64,000 nucleotides of DNA from JALYNX01 sp040902845 (GTDB taxonomy: Bacteria > Actinomycetota > Acidimicrobiia > Spongiisociales > ZC4RG35). The number at the start of each line of letters is the position of its first letter. Position 1 is the first letter of the stretch. Where the stretch lies: positions 1 to 64,000 of the forward strand of contig JBBDWM010000041.1 of NCBI GenBank assembly GCA_040902845.1. The letters run 5' to 3'. A program made the translations under genes and the position numbers. Shown here one piece after another: positions 62,501-64,000 of this stretch. Under the pieces are notes generated by a model. It made no database searches and was not told where the DNA came from. It worked only from the letters and a program-made list of their open reading frames with translations.

Positions 62501-64000
62501 CTAGAAGTCACCTCCAGTCGCCTGCATTCCGCCACCCACCCCGAAGCTGAAGTCGGCGATTCCGGTGGTGTTGGTGTTGCGGAGGTAGACGTTGCCGTTG
62601 GAGGGCCGGTAGAGACCGAGGGTGTCGTCTCCGTCTCCATCCCAGTCTCCGCTGAATACCAGGTCACCGGAGTCCCCGTACGAGTACCCCACTTCACCGG
62701 GTCCTTGGGTGTTGGAGTGCCGGAGGTAGACAAACCCGTCGGAGTTACGTCTCAGGCCTGGGGTGTCGATTCCGTCACCGTTCCAATCTCCCATGAACGG
62801 GGCATCGCCGGGGTTGCCGAAGTAGTAGGAGTAGTCGGCGGCTCCCAACCCCGCATCTCCCGATCCGAGATGGTTGATGATGTAGAACTTGCCCTCGGAG
62901 GGCCGATAGATCGACACCGTGTCACAACCGTTGCCGTCGAAGTCGCCGGCGAGGGGCAGATCCCCCGGATTCCCGAAGAAGAAGGCGATATCGGCTACCC
63001 CCTGGGTGTTCGAATTCCTCAGATAGACGTACCCGTCCGACCGTCGGTACAAGCCTGGAGTGTCGATCCCGTCACAGTTCCAATCCCCCATGAACCCAAC
63101 ATCACCCGGATTCCCATAGAAGAACGAGGCGACCTCGGCCGGCCCCCGGTACAGCCGCCAAAAACCGGCGTTGGCCTGGATCGAGGCATAGGGGGCGTTG
63201 TTCGACGCCTGACCCACGCAGTTGAGGGTGCCCGCCTCCACCATCAACCGGAGCTGTTCCACTGCCGCGCCGGCATCGAGGCGCCCGAATCCCGAGGCCC
63301 CGTCCCACCCCGGGCTCCCGATCTCGACCGCGGAGCACATGAGGGCGTTGCGCACCTGACCGGCGGGAGCGGAGGGAAATCTGGAGATGAGCAAGGCGGC
63401 TGCCCCACTGACGTGCCCCGACGCCATCGAGGTGCCGACGAGTCCGGCGTAGCCGCCGATGGTGTCCTGCCAGATAAACGTTGTCGGGCTCCCGCTCGAC
63501 TCCCCCCCCGGCGCCACCAGGTCGAGACCGAGACCCCGAGCCGAGTAATTGGCCACACTGCCGGAGCGGGTGATGGCCCCGACCCCGATCACCGCCGGGT
63601 GGTTGGCCGGGTAGAAGACATCGAAAGGGATGTTGCCCGAGGAGGCAACCATGACTACCCCTGCGGCTGAGGCGCGCTCGATGGCCTCGTTGAGGATGAT
63701 GCTGGCGCCGGGGCAGTTGAAACAGCCCAGCGACATGTTGATCACTTTCGCCCCGTGGTCCACTGCCCAGTCGAGGCCGCGGGCGATGTCCGAAGCATCT
63801 GCCGTCTCACCCGAGAACACCTGCACCGGCATGATGTTGGCCCCTGGGGCCATCCCCGCCCCTCCGACCCCGTTGTCGGAGCATTGGGCCACCGAGCCGG
63901 CAACGTGGGACCCATGACCGTCGGTGTCAGTGTCGTTGGCGACTCCCGGCCCCGCGATTTGAGTGACCGCGTTGTACTCGGCGACGAAGGGTTGGCAGAA
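62501..64000 (-). CDS. Subtilisin-like serine protease with C-terminal propeller (runs off right edge)
   Basis: The frame is open to the right edge, so the N-terminus, including the catalytic Asp, is outside the window. The visible part has the catalytic His motif DGHGSHVAG (near 63905-63930) and the catalytic Ser motif GTSMASGHVSGAAALL. The Asn of the oxyanion hole is in VMVASSGNIPFDV. A four-repeat propeller module (about the last 210 residues) follows. The module is nearly identical to that at 57.7-58.3 kb. Secretion is expected but the signal peptide is not seen. Confidence 0.9.
   Translation of the reverse strand, partial: FCQPFVAEYNAVTQIAGPGVANDTDTDGHGSHVAGSVAQCSDNGVGGAGMAPGANIMPVQVFSGETADASDIARGLDWAVDHGAKVINMSLGCFNCPGASIILNEAIERASAAGVVMVASSGNIPFDVFYPANHPAVIGVGAITRSGSVANYSARGLGLDLVAPGGESSGSPTTFIWQDTIGGYAGLVGTSMASGHVSGAAALLISRFPSAPAGQVRNALMCSAVEIGSPGWDGASGFGRLDAGAAVEQLRLMVEAGTLNCVGQASNNAPYASIQANAGFWRLYRGPAEVASFFYGNPGDVGFMGDWNCDGIDTPGLYRRSDGYVYLRNSNTQGVADIAFFFGNPGDLPLAGDFDGNGCDTVSIYRPSEGKFYIINHLGSGDAGLGAADYSYYFGNPGDAPFMGDWNGDGIDTPGLRRNSDGFVYLRHSNTQGPGEVGYSYGDSGDLVFSGDWDGDGDDTLGLYRPSNGNVYLRNTNTTGIADFSFGVGGGMQATGGDF

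Overview
The window is high-GC DNA with densely packed genes, short 4-8 bp gene overlaps and several GTG starts. Gene content points to an actinobacterium: F420 biosynthesis genes (cofD/cofE) beside a large GT2/DUF5719/DUF3499 cluster, an F420-type nitroreductase family protein, ftsEX-smpB-ssrA, a DUF3499-manB-Trm112-SIS-ahcY block, an LPXTG surface protein and an LCP ligase. Mycolic-acid genes are not seen. A deep-branching class such as Acidimicrobiia is my inference from gene order and has not been tested.

Layout. 0-1.8 kb: two secreted or surface-protein genes on the minus strand, each behind the same roughly 94-nt structured leader. 1.8-5.1 kb: clpX-clpP-tig. 5.1-6.6 kb: tRNA genes His, Arg, Gly and Pro on minus and Lys and Leu on plus, around a small DNA-binding-type gene. 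6.8-8.1 kb: a secreted repeat-propeller protein. 8.2-14.9 kb: minus-strand housekeeping genes (NDH-2, rdgB, rph, MBL hydrolase, pdxH, acyl-CoA dehydrogenase, HMG-CoA lyase, tandem-HTH protein, ferredoxin). 14.9-24.7 kb: nitroreductase-like protein, tmRNA, smpB, ftsX, ftsE, prfB, secA, a LuxR-type regulator, comF and ahcY. 24.7-38.6 kb: sugar-phosphate and cell-envelope genes plus F420 genes. 38.7-47.9 kb: LCP protein, hydrolase, birA, acyl-CoA carboxylase subunits, LpdA-like flavoprotein and a methylmalonyl-CoA mutase catalytic subunit. 48-56.3 kb: PASTA-type class A PBP, a four-helix-bundle protein, a flippase and polyprenyl sugar transferase, pepA and a membrane protein. 56.4-64 kb: a secreted-protein island (SpoIID-like protein, two GT2s, a PQQ-type sugar dehydrogenase and a subtilase cut by the right edge).

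The genes form a few functional groups: trans-translation and proteolysis (ssrA, smpB, clpXP, tig), propionate-type carboxylation with its biotin ligase and mutase (birA, accD, accA, mutase), envelope polysaccharide assembly (manB, ugd, GTs, Wzx-like flippase, WbaP-like transferase, LCP) and cell-wall synthesis and division (ftsEX, PBP).

Three things stand out. First, the paired leader RNAs at 604-696 and 1549-1642 share a stem whose arms covary, a possible pseudoknot and a Shine-Dalgarno-sequestering alternative helix, so they look like a riboswitch-type switch. Second, a five-bladed-propeller-like module is fused to unrelated secreted domains in four proteins, and two copies form a near-identical inverted DNA repeat about 5 kb apart. 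Third, six intergenic arrays of 7-bp tandem repeats fill gaps right up to start or stop codons, and two of them flank a lone four-helix-bundle gene.
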